Shown here piece after piece: positions 31,618 through 41,376 of a DNA stretch of 64,000 nucleotides (the first letter of the stretch is position 1; each line of letters starts with the position of its first letter). Under the pieces are notes generated by a model. That model saw nothing but the letters and a program-made list of their open reading frames with translations, did no database searches and was not told the DNA's origin. The stretch is taken from the NCBI RefSeq assembly GCF_022479115.1, contig NZ_CP092497.1:7874001-7938000 (forward strand). The letters are read 5' to 3'. This DNA is from Amycolatopsis sp. EV170708-02-1 (GTDB taxonomy: Bacteria > Actinomycetota > Actinomycetes > Mycobacteriales > Pseudonocardiaceae). The translations under genes were made by a program, and so were the position numbers.

Positions 31618-33393
31618 TCAGGCGGGGACCGGTTCCGGGCGGAGTGAGCGCAGATGCCCGGATTCGGCGAGCAGACCGTCCAAAGCGGACAGGAACGACG
31701 GCAGATGCGCGGCGAACCGGCGCAGATCCCGGTCGCCCTCGAGCCCGCCGAACCAGTACAGCCCGGCCGAACCGTCCGCCGACGGGTCGAGCCCTTCGAA
31801 CGTCCTGAGCCAGTGCTCGGTGTCGCCGAGCACGATGGCGTACGGCAGCGACCGGGAGAACACCATTTCGCGGTCCCCCGCCGGGATATCGGCGACCTTG
31901 ACGGTGTGCAGGTATTCGAGCAGCCCGCGGACCTGGCCGACCAGGCGCCTGCCGCGCGAAGTCCTCGGCGGCACCCACGAGGCGCCCAGCAGTGTCGCGA
32001 TCCCGGCGAGCGCGACCGCGACGCCGAGCAGCGCATGGCCTGCCGTGAAGGTCAGGGCGACCGTCGCCACGAGTCCGAGCGCGATCAGGCCGACACCCGC
32101 CCACGTCAGCTTGTTCTTGCCCTTGTCCGGGCGCCGCGAGAACCAGCCCTTGCGCACGACGTCGGCGTACATCGCCTCGCCCGCGACACGGAGATCGACG
32201 GTGCCGCGGCCGCGGAGTTCCGACAGCAGCACGGAATCAGTGCCCTCGGGAAGGAGCGCGGTGTAGATCTCGCGCTCGAAGGCCGCGAGGTGCTGGTCCG
32301 GCGCGTTGCGGCGCGCGATCTGCCAGTCGACCGTTCCGGCGCCGCGGACTTCGGCGATCCACAGGTAGTTGCGGACCGCGAGGTCGACCACCGTTCCGCT
32401 GACGTCCACGACGTCGACCGTCTCGTCGACGACCGTCCCGACCTGTCCGGGCAGGACACCGTCGGGCGAGGCGAAGGAGACCCTGTCGCCTTCCCGCATG
32501 AGGACTTCGACCGGGCCGGCGCCCGCGGTGAGCGCGCCCCGGTCTCGGCGGCGCAGCAGCCAGACGGCGAGCGCGCCGAGCACGAGGAACAGGGCCAGCG
32601 CCCCGAATCCGAGGCCGGCGAGGGTGGTGAGGGCGAAGGCGCCGCCGACCGAGGCGATCTGCTCGAACCGCGCGTTCGCGGGCACCGTGCCCGCCGGGAG
32701 CTGGACGGCGAGGTCGACCCGTTCGCCCGCCGCGAGTTTGTCCTGCTCGATGCGGACGACGCCGCTGTGATCGGTCTCCGCGAGCGAACACTGCCGGTCC
32801 GAACCGAGCGGCCCGGCGAAACAGTCCACTGTGGGCATTTCGCGCGTCGGCGCGCTGAACGAAGCGGACACCCGGGACAGCTCGCCGTCCCAGCCGCTCG
32901 CGATCTGCCAGCGCACCTGCTGCGCGCCGTTGACGTCCGCGACCGCACCGTCCACTTTGTACTTGAGGGTGGCCGTGCCGCCGTCGAAGGTGGCGACCAG
33001 CTGTTCGCCGTTCGGCTCCGCCTTGCCCGCGCCCTCGACCGAAACGTCACGGATCCCGTAGACACGGTCCTGCTCTTCACCCGCGGGAACCTTGAAGGGG
33101 ATCCGGCGCACCAGGTGCTGTCCACCCGGGACGGTCACCTGCTCGGTGATCGACACCGAACCGTCGCGTTCCACCTTCACCGCGACGTTCGCGGACGCTC
33201 CGCTCGGCGGCTGGAGCAACCCGAGCTGACCGCGCGCGCCGAGCGGCGGCGGCTTCGGCAGCTGTGGCGCGTTGCTCAGCGAAGGGCCCGCTCCGGGCGC
33301 CTCCGGAACGTTCGTATCCGACGGCGGGACCATCAAGGCCGAGCTCGCCGCGACGGCCACGACCGCCGTCCCCCATTTCGTCAACACAGCCAC
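31618..33393 (-). CDS. DUF2207 membrane protein, copy B
   Basis: 591 residues with the same architecture as copy A: an N-terminal signal/anchor (TAVVAVAASSALMVPP), an exported domain (VAVKVERDGSVSITEQVTV, RRIPFKVPAGEEQDRVYGIR), a membrane segment near residue 275 (LGFGALALFLVLGALAVWLL), a cytoplasmic part, paired membrane segments near 465, and a C-terminal SRSLPYAIVLGDTEHWLRTF. GTG 33393 is chosen since TAGAGT on the minus strand (33403-33398) could be the -10 of a leaderless transcript; GTG 33387 is equally in frame. It is divergent from a Pro-rich metallopeptidase gene. Confidence 0.75.
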   Translation of the reverse strand: MAVLTKWGTAVVAVAASSALMVPPSDTNVPEAPGAGPSLSNAPQLPKPPPLGARGQLGLLQPPSGASANVAVKVERDGSVSITEQVTVPGGQHLVRRIPFKVPAGEEQDRVYGIRDVSVEGAGKAEPNGEQLVATFDGGTATLKYKVDGAVADVNGAQQVRWQIASGWDGELSRVSASFSAPTREMPTVDCFAGPLGSDRQCSLAETDHSGVVRIEQDKLAAGERVDLAVQLPAGTVPANARFEQIASVGGAFALTTLAGLGFGALALFLVLGALAVWLLRRRDRGALTAGAGPVEVLMREGDRVSFASPDGVLPGQVGTVVDETVDVVDVSGTVVDLAVRNYLWIAEVRGAGTVDWQIARRNAPDQHLAAFEREIYTALLPEGTDSVLLSELRGRGTVDLRVAGEAMYADVVRKGWFSRRPDKGKNKLTWAGVGLIALGLVATVALTFTAGHALLGVAVALAGIATLLGASWVPPRTSRGRRLVGQVRGLLEYLHTVKVADIPAGDREMVFSRSLPYAIVLGDTEHWLRTFEGLDPSADGSAGLYWFGGLEGDRDLRRFAAHLPSFLSALDGLLAESGHLRSLRPEPVPA

Positions 33394-33487
33394 ACACTCT
33401 AGGGCAGCCGATCTATGCTGACCGCCGAAACGCCGAATCCGCCACCTGGGCGAACGGCGTTGCCGAACCGCATGGGGGATCCACTCG

Positions 33488-34918
33488 ATGAACCAGCAGC
33501 CGCCCGGCCCGCCTGATCCGCGGCGCCGGCCGACTCCGCCACCGCCGCGGCAGCCACCCCGGCCACCGCAGGGCGGCCGGCCGCTCCCGCCACAGGGCGG
33601 GCGTCCGCTCCCGCCTCCGGGAGCGCGTCCGCTTCCGCCGCGCGGGGGGCCGCCGATGCCGCCGCCGAACCGGCCGGGTCCCGTCCCGCCCGGTCGTCCG
33701 CCGATTTCCCGGCCGACGCCGGTTCCGCCGCCGTTCCGGCCGGGGCCGCCGAGCGGTGGCATGCCGCTGCCCCCGCCGGGCGCGGCGCCGCTGCCCCCGC
33801 CTCAGGTCGGCGCGCCGGTCCCGTTCCGGCCCGGTGCCGTCGGCCCACCGCAGCTTCCGTACGGCCCGCGTTTCGCGCAGCCCGCTTTCGCGCCCTACGG
33901 GGGATATCAGGCCAAGAAGTCGAACGGCGGGGTGATCGCGGCGGTCGCGATCGTCGCCGTGATGGCGGTCATGGGCGGGCTGCTCATGGTGATCACCATC
34001 GCGAACGGCAAGTCGAAACACGTCGCGGACGTCGGCTACTCCAGCTATTCGGAAACGTCCTCTTCGGACTACACGACGACAAGCGACACAGCGTCGTCGA
34101 CGACGACGGCCACCAGTTCGCGTGATTCGACCGGCACGCGCGAGACGTCGGCCGGCTCGACCCGGGCGACATCCGCCAGCCGTGCCCCGTCCGGCCCGCA
34201 ACCGCATCACAAGCTGGCGGACAACCCGCTGTGGCTCGATTCCCAGGTCGGCCTGCCGAACCAGCCGTGCAACCTCTCGCGCTGGGCGAACAACCCGGAC
34301 GCGGCGGCGGCCTTCTTCGAAAGCGCGCGGCCGTGCCTGGACAGCGTTTGGCAGCAGGTCATGAACTACACGAAGCTGCCGTTCCGGGTCCCGACCGTGA
34401 AGTACCCGTCCGGCAAGAACTGGTCGAGCCCGTGCGGTGACGCCAGCGGCGGCTCGGTGGCGGCGTTCTACTGCTCGCAGAACGAGACGCTGTACATGCC
34501 GTACGAAGGCCTTCAGGTGCCTCAGTACGGCAATAGGCCCGGGGTCTACCTGGCGGTCTTCGCCCACGAGTACGCGCATCACATCCAGGCGCTTTCGGGG
34601 ATCTCCGAGGCCTATTGGGACGCGAGGTACGAAGCGGGCACCGACTCGGCGGCGGGCCTGGAGATGTCGCGGCGCAACGAGCTTTCGGCGCAGTGTCTGT
34701 CCGGGACGTTCCTGGGTTCGACGGTGGGGCGCGGCGGCTCGGTCGATCAGGCGATGTACCGCGACGCCTGGCAGACGCAGGACCGCGGCGACCACAACGG
34801 CGGCCCGCGCGACCACGGCTCCGACGCGCACTCGTCCTCGTGGTGGCAGCACGGCGCGCAGAAGAACCGGATGTTCCAGTGCAACACGTGGGCGGCGAAG
34901 TCGGCCGACGTTTCCTGA
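33488..34918 (+). CDS. Neutral zinc metallopeptidase with proline-rich N-terminus, paralog 1
   Basis: 476 residues. Residues 1-140 are mostly Pro, Arg and Gly (cytoplasmic, low complexity). One membrane segment follows near residue 150 (GVIAAVAIVAVMAVMGGLLM), then a Ser/Thr-rich linker and an external YpfJ-like zinc peptidase domain: VYLAVFAHEYAHHIQAL carries the HExxH-type ligands (HEYAHH), and GLEMSRRNELSAQCLSG the likely third ligand. Paired cysteines suggest disulfides. A close paralog is at 44472-45557, so the two bracket the MoxR2 cluster. The substrate is unknown. Confidence 0.82.
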   Translation: MNQQPPGPPDPRRRPTPPPPRQPPRPPQGGRPLPPQGGRPLPPPGARPLPPRGGPPMPPPNRPGPVPPGRPPISRPTPVPPPFRPGPPSGGMPLPPPGAAPLPPPQVGAPVPFRPGAVGPPQLPYGPRFAQPAFAPYGGYQAKKSNGGVIAAVAIVAVMAVMGGLLMVITIANGKSKHVADVGYSSYSETSSSDYTTTSDTASSTTTATSSRDSTGTRETSAGSTRATSASRAPSGPQPHHKLADNPLWLDSQVGLPNQPCNLSRWANNPDAAAAFFESARPCLDSVWQQVMNYTKLPFRVPTVKYPSGKNWSSPCGDASGGSVAAFYCSQNETLYMPYEGLQVPQYGNRPGVYLAVFAHEYAHHIQALSGISEAYWDARYEAGTDSAAGLEMSRRNELSAQCLSGTFLGSTVGRGGSVDQAMYRDAWQTQDRGDHNGGPRDHGSDAHSSSWWQHGAQKNRMFQCNTWAAKSADVS

Positions 34919-34933
34919 CCGCGCGTGAAGGGG

Positions 34934-35827
34934 TCAGCCTGGCGGGGCGAAGGGGTTCTCCGGGGCCGGTTCCGAGGGCGGCTGTGGTGAGGCGACCGGC
35001 GCGGGGGCGGCCGGTTGCGGATAGGACTGCGGATAGGACTGCATGACCGGCGTCCCGTACTGGACCGCGGGCTGCAGTTTCGCCTGATCCCGCCGCCGCC
35101 GCTCGGCCAGCACCGCCGACAGGTACGCCCAGGACGGCACTCCTGGCGGCACCGGCGTCCCGATCGCCGCCGCGACCTGCTGTGCGAGCCCGTACCCGAG
35201 CGCTTCCGCCGCTTCGGGCCGAAGCTCGCTCGTGCGGCCCAGGTACTGGCGGACGGCCAGCGCGAGATCGTTCGGCAGCCGGGTCAGGTCCAGCTGCGAA
35301 GCCCAGTACGCCAGCTGCGGCGGCATCCCGACATACGGCGTCCGCGCCGCGGGCATGCGTTCTCGGATCACCAGCGTGCCTGCCAGGTAGTCGCCGACGC
35401 GGCGGCCGTTGGGCGACAGCAGCGACGTGACCACCGCCACGACGCCGAGCATGCCCAGCCCCCAGAAGTCGATGAAGAATCCGGCGAGCCCGCGGACCAG
35501 TGCGTGCCGGAATCGGACCGGGCCGCCGTCGGTGCGGACCACCCGCAGGCCGAGCGCCATCTTCCCGAGCGTGCGGCCGCGGCTCAGTGTCTCGAAGATC
35601 ACCGGGTAGCCGACCATGATCAGCACGACGGTCACCAGGAACAGGGTCAGCGCCAGCGCCTCGTCGCCGAACACGGCGACCTGGCTCAAGACCAGCATCG
35701 CGATGAACAGGACGATCAGCTGGAGGGCGACGTCGACCATCATGGCGAGCCCGCGGCTGGCCAGTTTCGCCGCGCGCACGTCCAGGACGACGGCCTCGCC
35801 GGTGACGAGTTCGGACTCTTGTTCCAC
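34934..35827 (-). CDS. RDD-family membrane protein
   Basis: 297 residues. The RDD domain (about 10-150) has LASRGLAMMVDVALQLIVLF, with the R and D of the family name, and later FETLSRGRTLGKMALGLRVV; three or four membrane segments are clear. The C-terminus is a Pro/Gln/Ala-rich cytoplasmic tail. The GTG start is six bases after a TACGCT -10-like sequence, consistent with a leaderless message. It is divergent from the SpoIIM-like gene, the same arrangement as Rv3694c-Rv3695, and belongs to the MoxR2-type cluster. The role is unknown; transport or membrane-complex assembly has been suggested for RDD proteins. Confidence 0.82.
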   Translation of the reverse strand: MEQESELVTGEAVVLDVRAAKLASRGLAMMVDVALQLIVLFIAMLVLSQVAVFGDEALALTLFLVTVVLIMVGYPVIFETLSRGRTLGKMALGLRVVRTDGGPVRFRHALVRGLAGFFIDFWGLGMLGVVAVVTSLLSPNGRRVGDYLAGTLVIRERMPAARTPYVGMPPQLAYWASQLDLTRLPNDLALAVRQYLGRTSELRPEAAEALGYGLAQQVAAAIGTPVPPGVPSWAYLSAVLAERRRRDQAKLQPAVQYGTPVMQSYPQSYPQPAAPAPVASPQPPSEPAPENPFAPPG

Positions 35828-35888
35828 CTGGCAAGCGTAGTGACGAATAGGCTGGGCGACCAAGGACGATCGCCGGGAGGGCTCCGAG

Positions 35889-36896
35889 TTGGACGTGGAC
35901 GTGTTCGTCGCCGCGCACCAGGCCGAATGGAACCGGCTGCGTGACCTCGTCGGCCGCGCCGGGAAACTCAGCGGCCCGGACGCCGACGAGCTGGTGACGT
36001 TGTACCAGCGCGTCGCGACGCATCTTTCGATCATCCGCTCCGTCGCGCCCGACCCGGTGCTCGTCGCGCAGCTGTCCGGTCTGGTCGCGAAGGCGCGCTC
36101 GGCCGTCACCGGTTCGCACAGCCCCGCCTGGCGCGAGGTCGGCCTCTTCTTCACCCACCGGTTCCCGGCGGCGCTGTACCTGAGCCGTCGCTGGTGGCTG
36201 GCGTCGGCGGCGGCGTCGATCGCGGTGATGGCGATCGCGGCGGTGTGGATCGCCGGAGACCCGCAAGTGCTCGCGTCGCTGGCCTCGCCCGAGGAGTTCA
36301 AGGAGCTGACCGCGCCGGGCGGGAAATACGAGACGTACTACTCGTCCGACCCCGCGGGTTCCTTCGCCGCGCGCGTCTGGACCAACAACGCGTGGGTGGC
36401 CGCGACCTGCCTGTTCCTCGGCGTGGTGCTGGGCGTCCCGGTGATCTACGCGCTCTGGGCGAACTCCCTGAACCTCGCGATCGGCGCGGCGCTGATGTCG
36501 TCGGCCGGGCGGCTCGACGTGTTCTTCGGCCTGATCCTGCCCCACGGCCTGCTGGAGCTGACCGCGGTGTTCGTCGCGGCCGGGACCGGGCTGAAGCTCG
36601 GCTGGACGGTCATCGACCCGGGACGCCGTTCCCGGACGGCGGCGCTCGGCGAACAAGGGCGCTCGGTCGTGGTGATGGCGCTCGGGCTGACCGTCGTCCT
36701 GCTGATCTCGGGCGTGATCGAGGGTTTCGTGACCCCGTCGGGCCTGCCGACCTGGGCGAGGATAGGAATCGGAGTAGTCGCCGAGGTCGCGTTCTTACTC
36801 TACGTGTTCGTCGTCGGGCGTCGCGCCGCGAAAGCGGGCGAAGTGGGTGATGTCGACTGGCGATACGCTGGAGATTCTCGACCGGAAGCGGGCTGA
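35889..36896 (+). CDS. SpoIIM-like (DUF95) membrane protein
   Basis: 335 residues. The N-terminal helical part (VAAHQAEWNRLRDLVGRAGK) is followed by at least five membrane segments, with the family stretch NNAWVAATCLFLGVVLGVPV and the HGLLELTAVFVAAGTGLKLG motif (HGxxE). It is related to the stage II sporulation protein M family but in actinobacteria is part of the MoxR2/DUF58/RDD cluster, not a sporulation operon. A TTG start at 35889 is used, with GGGAGG eight bases upstream; GTG 35895 is the alternative. It is divergent from the RDD gene. Confidence 0.84.
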   Translation: MDVDVFVAAHQAEWNRLRDLVGRAGKLSGPDADELVTLYQRVATHLSIIRSVAPDPVLVAQLSGLVAKARSAVTGSHSPAWREVGLFFTHRFPAALYLSRRWWLASAAASIAVMAIAAVWIAGDPQVLASLASPEEFKELTAPGGKYETYYSSDPAGSFAARVWTNNAWVAATCLFLGVVLGVPVIYALWANSLNLAIGAALMSSAGRLDVFFGLILPHGLLELTAVFVAAGTGLKLGWTVIDPGRRSRTAALGEQGRSVVVMALGLTVVLLISGVIEGFVTPSGLPTWARIGIGVVAEVAFLLYVFVVGRRAAKAGEVGDVDWRYAGDSRPEAG

Positions 36897-36913
36897 GCTG
36901 GTTAGCTCCTTTC

Positions 36914-37987
36914 ATGGGGAGAAAACGGTTACGCGTCTTCGCGATCGTCGTCTTGTCCGTGCTCGCCTCGACGCTCCTCGTCGGCGCGTCCCAGGCCCGG
37001 ACCGTGTCCGCACCGTCGGGCAAGCAGAACTGGGTGGTGAGCGTCGGCGGATTCCGGACCGACGCCGACCGCAACTACGTCCGCCTCGGCTATCTCGTGT
37101 TCAACCCGGCCGACAACACCGTCGCGCACAACTTCTGGACCTGGAGCCAGGCGGGCTTCCCCGCGCCGGTCGACAGCGGCGACGTCTACTACTGCGGAGA
37201 CTGGGCGCCGGGTACCAATCCCCGCAACAACTGCCCGATCAAGACCGCGCCCGGCTTCACCGGCGCTCCGAACGGCCACTTCACCGGCACCTACGCCGAG
37301 AATTCCGGGCAGGTGGCGATCAACTGGACCAGCAGCACCGTCGACGGCACCACCACCGCCGTGAACCTCACGGAGACGTGGGCCGTCTCGGAAACGAGGC
37401 CCGGTCTCGGGCGCCTTCAGCTGGTGAGCGACAACTACTCGATCACCAGCGGCATCGCCTACGGCAGCAACGCCTCCCTCGCGCAGACCAGCAAGGCCCC
37501 GATGAGCTCGGTCCGCGCGACCCAGCGGTCGTACCTGCTCGAAGGGCAGGGCGTGAATCGCCGCGCGATCACGAACTGGACCCGGGGCAGCAGCGGCGCC
37601 TTGGGCGTCGGCCCAGGGTGGAACAACTGCGATGACGGCTCCTGTCTCGGATTCGTGCAGTACGACTCCGGATGCGCCCCGACCTCCTGCTGCCCGCCCG
37701 GTGAGGGCTACGAGGCCTGCGCGAAGAAGATCATCGACACCGGCGACCGGCGGTTCTACTACCTGAGCGACGCTTTCGGCGGACGGCGCAACAGCTACGA
37801 GTTCTGGTGCGAATGCCTGTCCTACAACGGTTGCTACCTCGGCAACAGTCACGTCCGCCCGCTGCTGCAGGTGATCGACGACGCGGGCGCGTTCCAAGGC
37901 TGGGTCGGCGCCGAGGTCAGCCCGGACCGGACCGGTACACGGGAGCCTTCGGGCGAGTACTACTCGAGTTTCGCGCTGGTGGCGTAG
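36914..37987 (+). CDS. Secreted cysteine-rich protein of unknown function
   Basis: 357 residues. The signal peptide (RLRVFAIVVLSVLASTLLVG, cleavage near ASQA) is followed by a soluble domain with about 11 cysteines, clustered late: NNCDDGSC, SGCAPTSCCPPGEGYEAC and FWCECLSYNGCYL. Tyr, Trp, Asn and Gly are abundant, as in secreted beta-rich proteins. I do not recognise a family. It follows the SpoIIM-like gene by 17 bases on the same strand, yet mycobacterial versions of the cluster lack it. So it appears to be an accessory gene placed inside a conserved envelope locus. An extracellular binding or enzyme role is possible but not shown. Confidence 0.72.
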   Translation: MGRKRLRVFAIVVLSVLASTLLVGASQARTVSAPSGKQNWVVSVGGFRTDADRNYVRLGYLVFNPADNTVAHNFWTWSQAGFPAPVDSGDVYYCGDWAPGTNPRNNCPIKTAPGFTGAPNGHFTGTYAENSGQVAINWTSSTVDGTTTAVNLTETWAVSETRPGLGRLQLVSDNYSITSGIAYGSNASLAQTSKAPMSSVRATQRSYLLEGQGVNRRAITNWTRGSSGALGVGPGWNNCDDGSCLGFVQYDSGCAPTSCCPPGEGYEACAKKIIDTGDRRFYYLSDAFGGRRNSYEFWCECLSYNGCYLGNSHVRPLLQVIDDAGAFQGWVGAEVSPDRTGTREPSGEYYSSFALVA

Positions 37988-38118
37988 TTCCGCGTGGGCC
38001 GGGTTGGTCGTGAGTGTTGTGGGTCGTCAGAGCCAAGGGTGTTTTTGAGTACCTACGCGGAGCGCGGCTGCGGCTGATCCGACCTGCGTCAGTGGGCTCT
38101 AGCGGAGTGGCGTGGGCT

Positions 38119-38161
38119 GAAGGCTCCCTTCACCGAGTCTGTTGCGACGAAAGGAGCCTTC
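38119..38161. terminator. Hairpin at a convergent junction (GAAGGCTCC family)
   Basis: GAAGGCTCC (38119-38127) pairs with GGAGCCTTC (38153-38161) around a 25-base loop. It is a shorter, less perfect relative of the GAAGGCC hairpins at 17991, 45567 and 55998. The rest of the 208-bp gap shows nothing recognisable. Confidence 0.6.
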
Positions 38162-38195
38162 GCCCCCCGGCCGGCCACGGGGAGCGGCGGTTCGG

Positions 38196-38978
38196 TCAGC
38201 AGGTGCAGCTGCCCTCGAAGGTGATGCTGTTCCCGTCCTCCAGGCTCGCGCTGCCGGTGAACCGGATCTCGAACTCGCCCGGTTCGGTCAGGACGATCTT
38301 CGGGCTCGTCGCCGAACCGTCGGCGCCGGTCTTGGCCGTCGCCGTCTCGGCGCCGCCTTCGAAGACCAGCACGTTCTTCGGCCGTGCCGCGCGGACGAAG
38401 AAGTTCACCGGCACGTCCGCGGCGGGCTGGCCGTTCTCCCCGATCACGCGTACCACGAGCGGCTGACCGGGCGTCTTCGTGGACAGCCGCTGCCCGTTCC
38501 CCGACAGGATCGCGAGCGTCCGCACCCCGGCCGCCCAGGTGTTGGCCAGTCCCGGCAGGGAACAGACCTCCTGGTACAGCCGCGATCCGACGGCCGGCGC
38601 CTCCGCGGTCAGGCACCGCGCGGTCGCCACGTTCGCCAACAGCACCAGCCCGGGCAGCCCGGCGTTGCGGCGCCACTGCTGGTGGCGGTCCTTGCCGTCG
38701 CACGCCACGAGTTTGACACCGACCCCGTCGACGGGGCTGATCGCCGCCAGGCACTGTCCACTCGCGACATGCTTGTAGGACAGCGCCGCCTTGTCGTACA
38801 CCCATTGCGCGTTGGCGTCCTTCGCGTCGGCGAGGGCGAGCTTGCCGTCGGCCGCGGCCAGGGAGACCGTCCCGCCCCCGTCGGCGAGGTAGACGGGTGT
38901 CCCGGCGGGCTGCGCGGAAGCGGGTGACACGAGCAGCACCGCCGGAAGCACCGCGAAGAACAGCACGAGCTTGCGCAA
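38196..38978 (-). CDS. Secreted ricin-B-like lectin with C-terminal Ig-like domain
   Basis: About 260 residues. The signal peptide is LRKLVLFFAVLPAVLLVSPA, cleaved near ASA. Residues 25-150 look like a ricin B-type beta-trefoil (ANAQWVYDKAALSYKHVASG and QCLAAI with later DRHQQWRRN, QxW-like), so carbohydrate binding is inferred. Residues 165-260 look like an Ig-like domain (PLVVRVIGENGQPAADVPVN, TGADGSATSPKIVL), ending in GSCTC. No catalytic domain is seen. TTG 38978 is chosen to place the signal peptide at the N-terminus; TTG 38990 is equally possible. It lies inside the MoxR2-type cluster, next to DUF58. Confidence 0.68.
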   Translation of the reverse strand: MRKLVLFFAVLPAVLLVSPASAQPAGTPVYLADGGGTVSLAAADGKLALADAKDANAQWVYDKAALSYKHVASGQCLAAISPVDGVGVKLVACDGKDRHQQWRRNAGLPGLVLLANVATARCLTAEAPAVGSRLYQEVCSLPGLANTWAAGVRTLAILSGNGQRLSTKTPGQPLVVRVIGENGQPAADVPVNFFVRAARPKNVLVFEGGAETATAKTGADGSATSPKIVLTEPGEFEIRFTGSASLEDGNSITFEGSCTC

Positions 38979-39109
38979 ACCTGGCCCCAATCGTGTCGGT
39001 CCGGATCTCCTCCGAGCTAACCGCCCGCGCCCCCGGCCGCCAACCGGCACCACTCCATCGGGTTCAGCCAGGCCGCGACCTACCCCCGGCCGGCACCAGG
39101 CCGACGCGA

Positions 39110-40395
39110 TCAAAGCCGTCCGGCCGCCTTCAGCGCGAGATACCGGTCCGCCAGCCGCGGCGGCAGATCCTCGGGCACCGCGTCGACGACCTCGACCCCG
39201 TGCCGCGCCAGCCGCGCGGTGACCTGGCGCCGTTCGGCCAGCACCCGCTCGGCCGCCGCCGCGTCGTAGACGGCTTCCGCGTCGCCGCGGCCCGCGGCCA
39301 TCTCGGCGACCCGGGGGTCGGCCACCGAAGCGATCATCAGCTGGTGCCGCGAGGTCAGCTTCGACAGCACCGGGAACAGGCCTTCTTCCAGCGGTGCCGC
39401 GTCCAGCCCGGTCAGCAGGACGACCAGCGCGCGCCGCCGGGTCCGCCGCAGCACCTCCGCGACCATTCCCCGCGCGTCGGTCTCGACCAGCGACGGTTCG
39501 AGCGGCGCCATCGCGTTCACCAAGGCGGGCAACAGATCCGTCGAGCCCTGGACCGCCGCGTGGACCTGCCGGTCATAGGCGAGCAGGTCGACGCGGTCGC
39601 CCGCCCGCGCGGCGAGCACGGCCAGCAGCAGTGCCGCGTCCATCGCCGCGTCGAGCCGCGGCGCGTCCCCGACGCGGCCCGCCGAAACGCGGCCGGTGTC
39701 GAGCACCAGCACCACGTGCCGGTCGCGTTCGGGACGCCAGGTCCGCACCATGACGTCGGACGCGCGCGCCGAAGCCCGCCAGTCGATCGACCGGACGTCG
39801 TCGCCGATCACGTACTCGCGCAGCGAGTCGAATTCCGTGCCCTGGCCCCGGATCAGCACCGCGTTGCGGCCGTCGAGCTGCTGCAGCCGCGCCAGCCGCG
39901 ACGGCAGATGCTTGCGGCTGTGGAACGGCGGCAGCACCCGCACGGTCCACGGCACGTCGTGCGAACCCTGCCGGGCGGCCAGCCCCAGCGGTCCGGTCGA
40001 CCGGACGGTGACCCGCACCGCCGTCCGGTCGCCGCGACGGGTCGGCAGGAGCCTCGTGGTCACGGCACGGCGTTCACCCGCGGGCAACGTCAGCCGGTGC
40101 CGGTCGTCCGCGCCGGCGCTGGGCGGCCAAGCGTCGCGAAGCCACGCGCGCACCGGGCGGCCGCCGGGATTGGCCACGGTCAGCGTGACCTCGCACTCCT
40201 CCCCCAGCCGCACGGACGTCGCGCCCGCCCGCGCGAACTGGAGCCGTCGCACACTCCCGGCCAGCAGGAGATCCAGCACCACCAGCACGAGCAGCACCGC
40301 CGCGGCCAGCCCGATCCCGGCCCACGAGGGCAGCAGGAAACCGACCACCGGCGCAGCGAGGAGCGCCAGCAGCCCGAGCCGCCCGGTGACGGCCA

Positions 40396-40396
<1 letters not shown>
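39110..40396 (-). CDS. DUF58 domain protein of the MoxR2 cluster
   Basis: 428 residues. Two N-terminal membrane segments (LGLLALLAAPVVGFLLPSWA and the next hydrophobic stretch) precede a beta-rich region, then the DUF58 motif GTEFDSLREYVIGDDVRSID followed by WRASAR, and a von Willebrand A-like part with VVLVLDTGRVSAG (DxG rather than DxSxS) and ALVVLLTGLDAAP. DUF58 proteins work with MoxR AAA+ ATPases, probably as membrane-bound partners that recognise targets. The ATG overlaps the MoxR stop by one base (TGATG). Confidence 0.88.
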
Positions 40397-41372
<976 letters not shown>

Positions 41373-41376
<4 letters not shown>

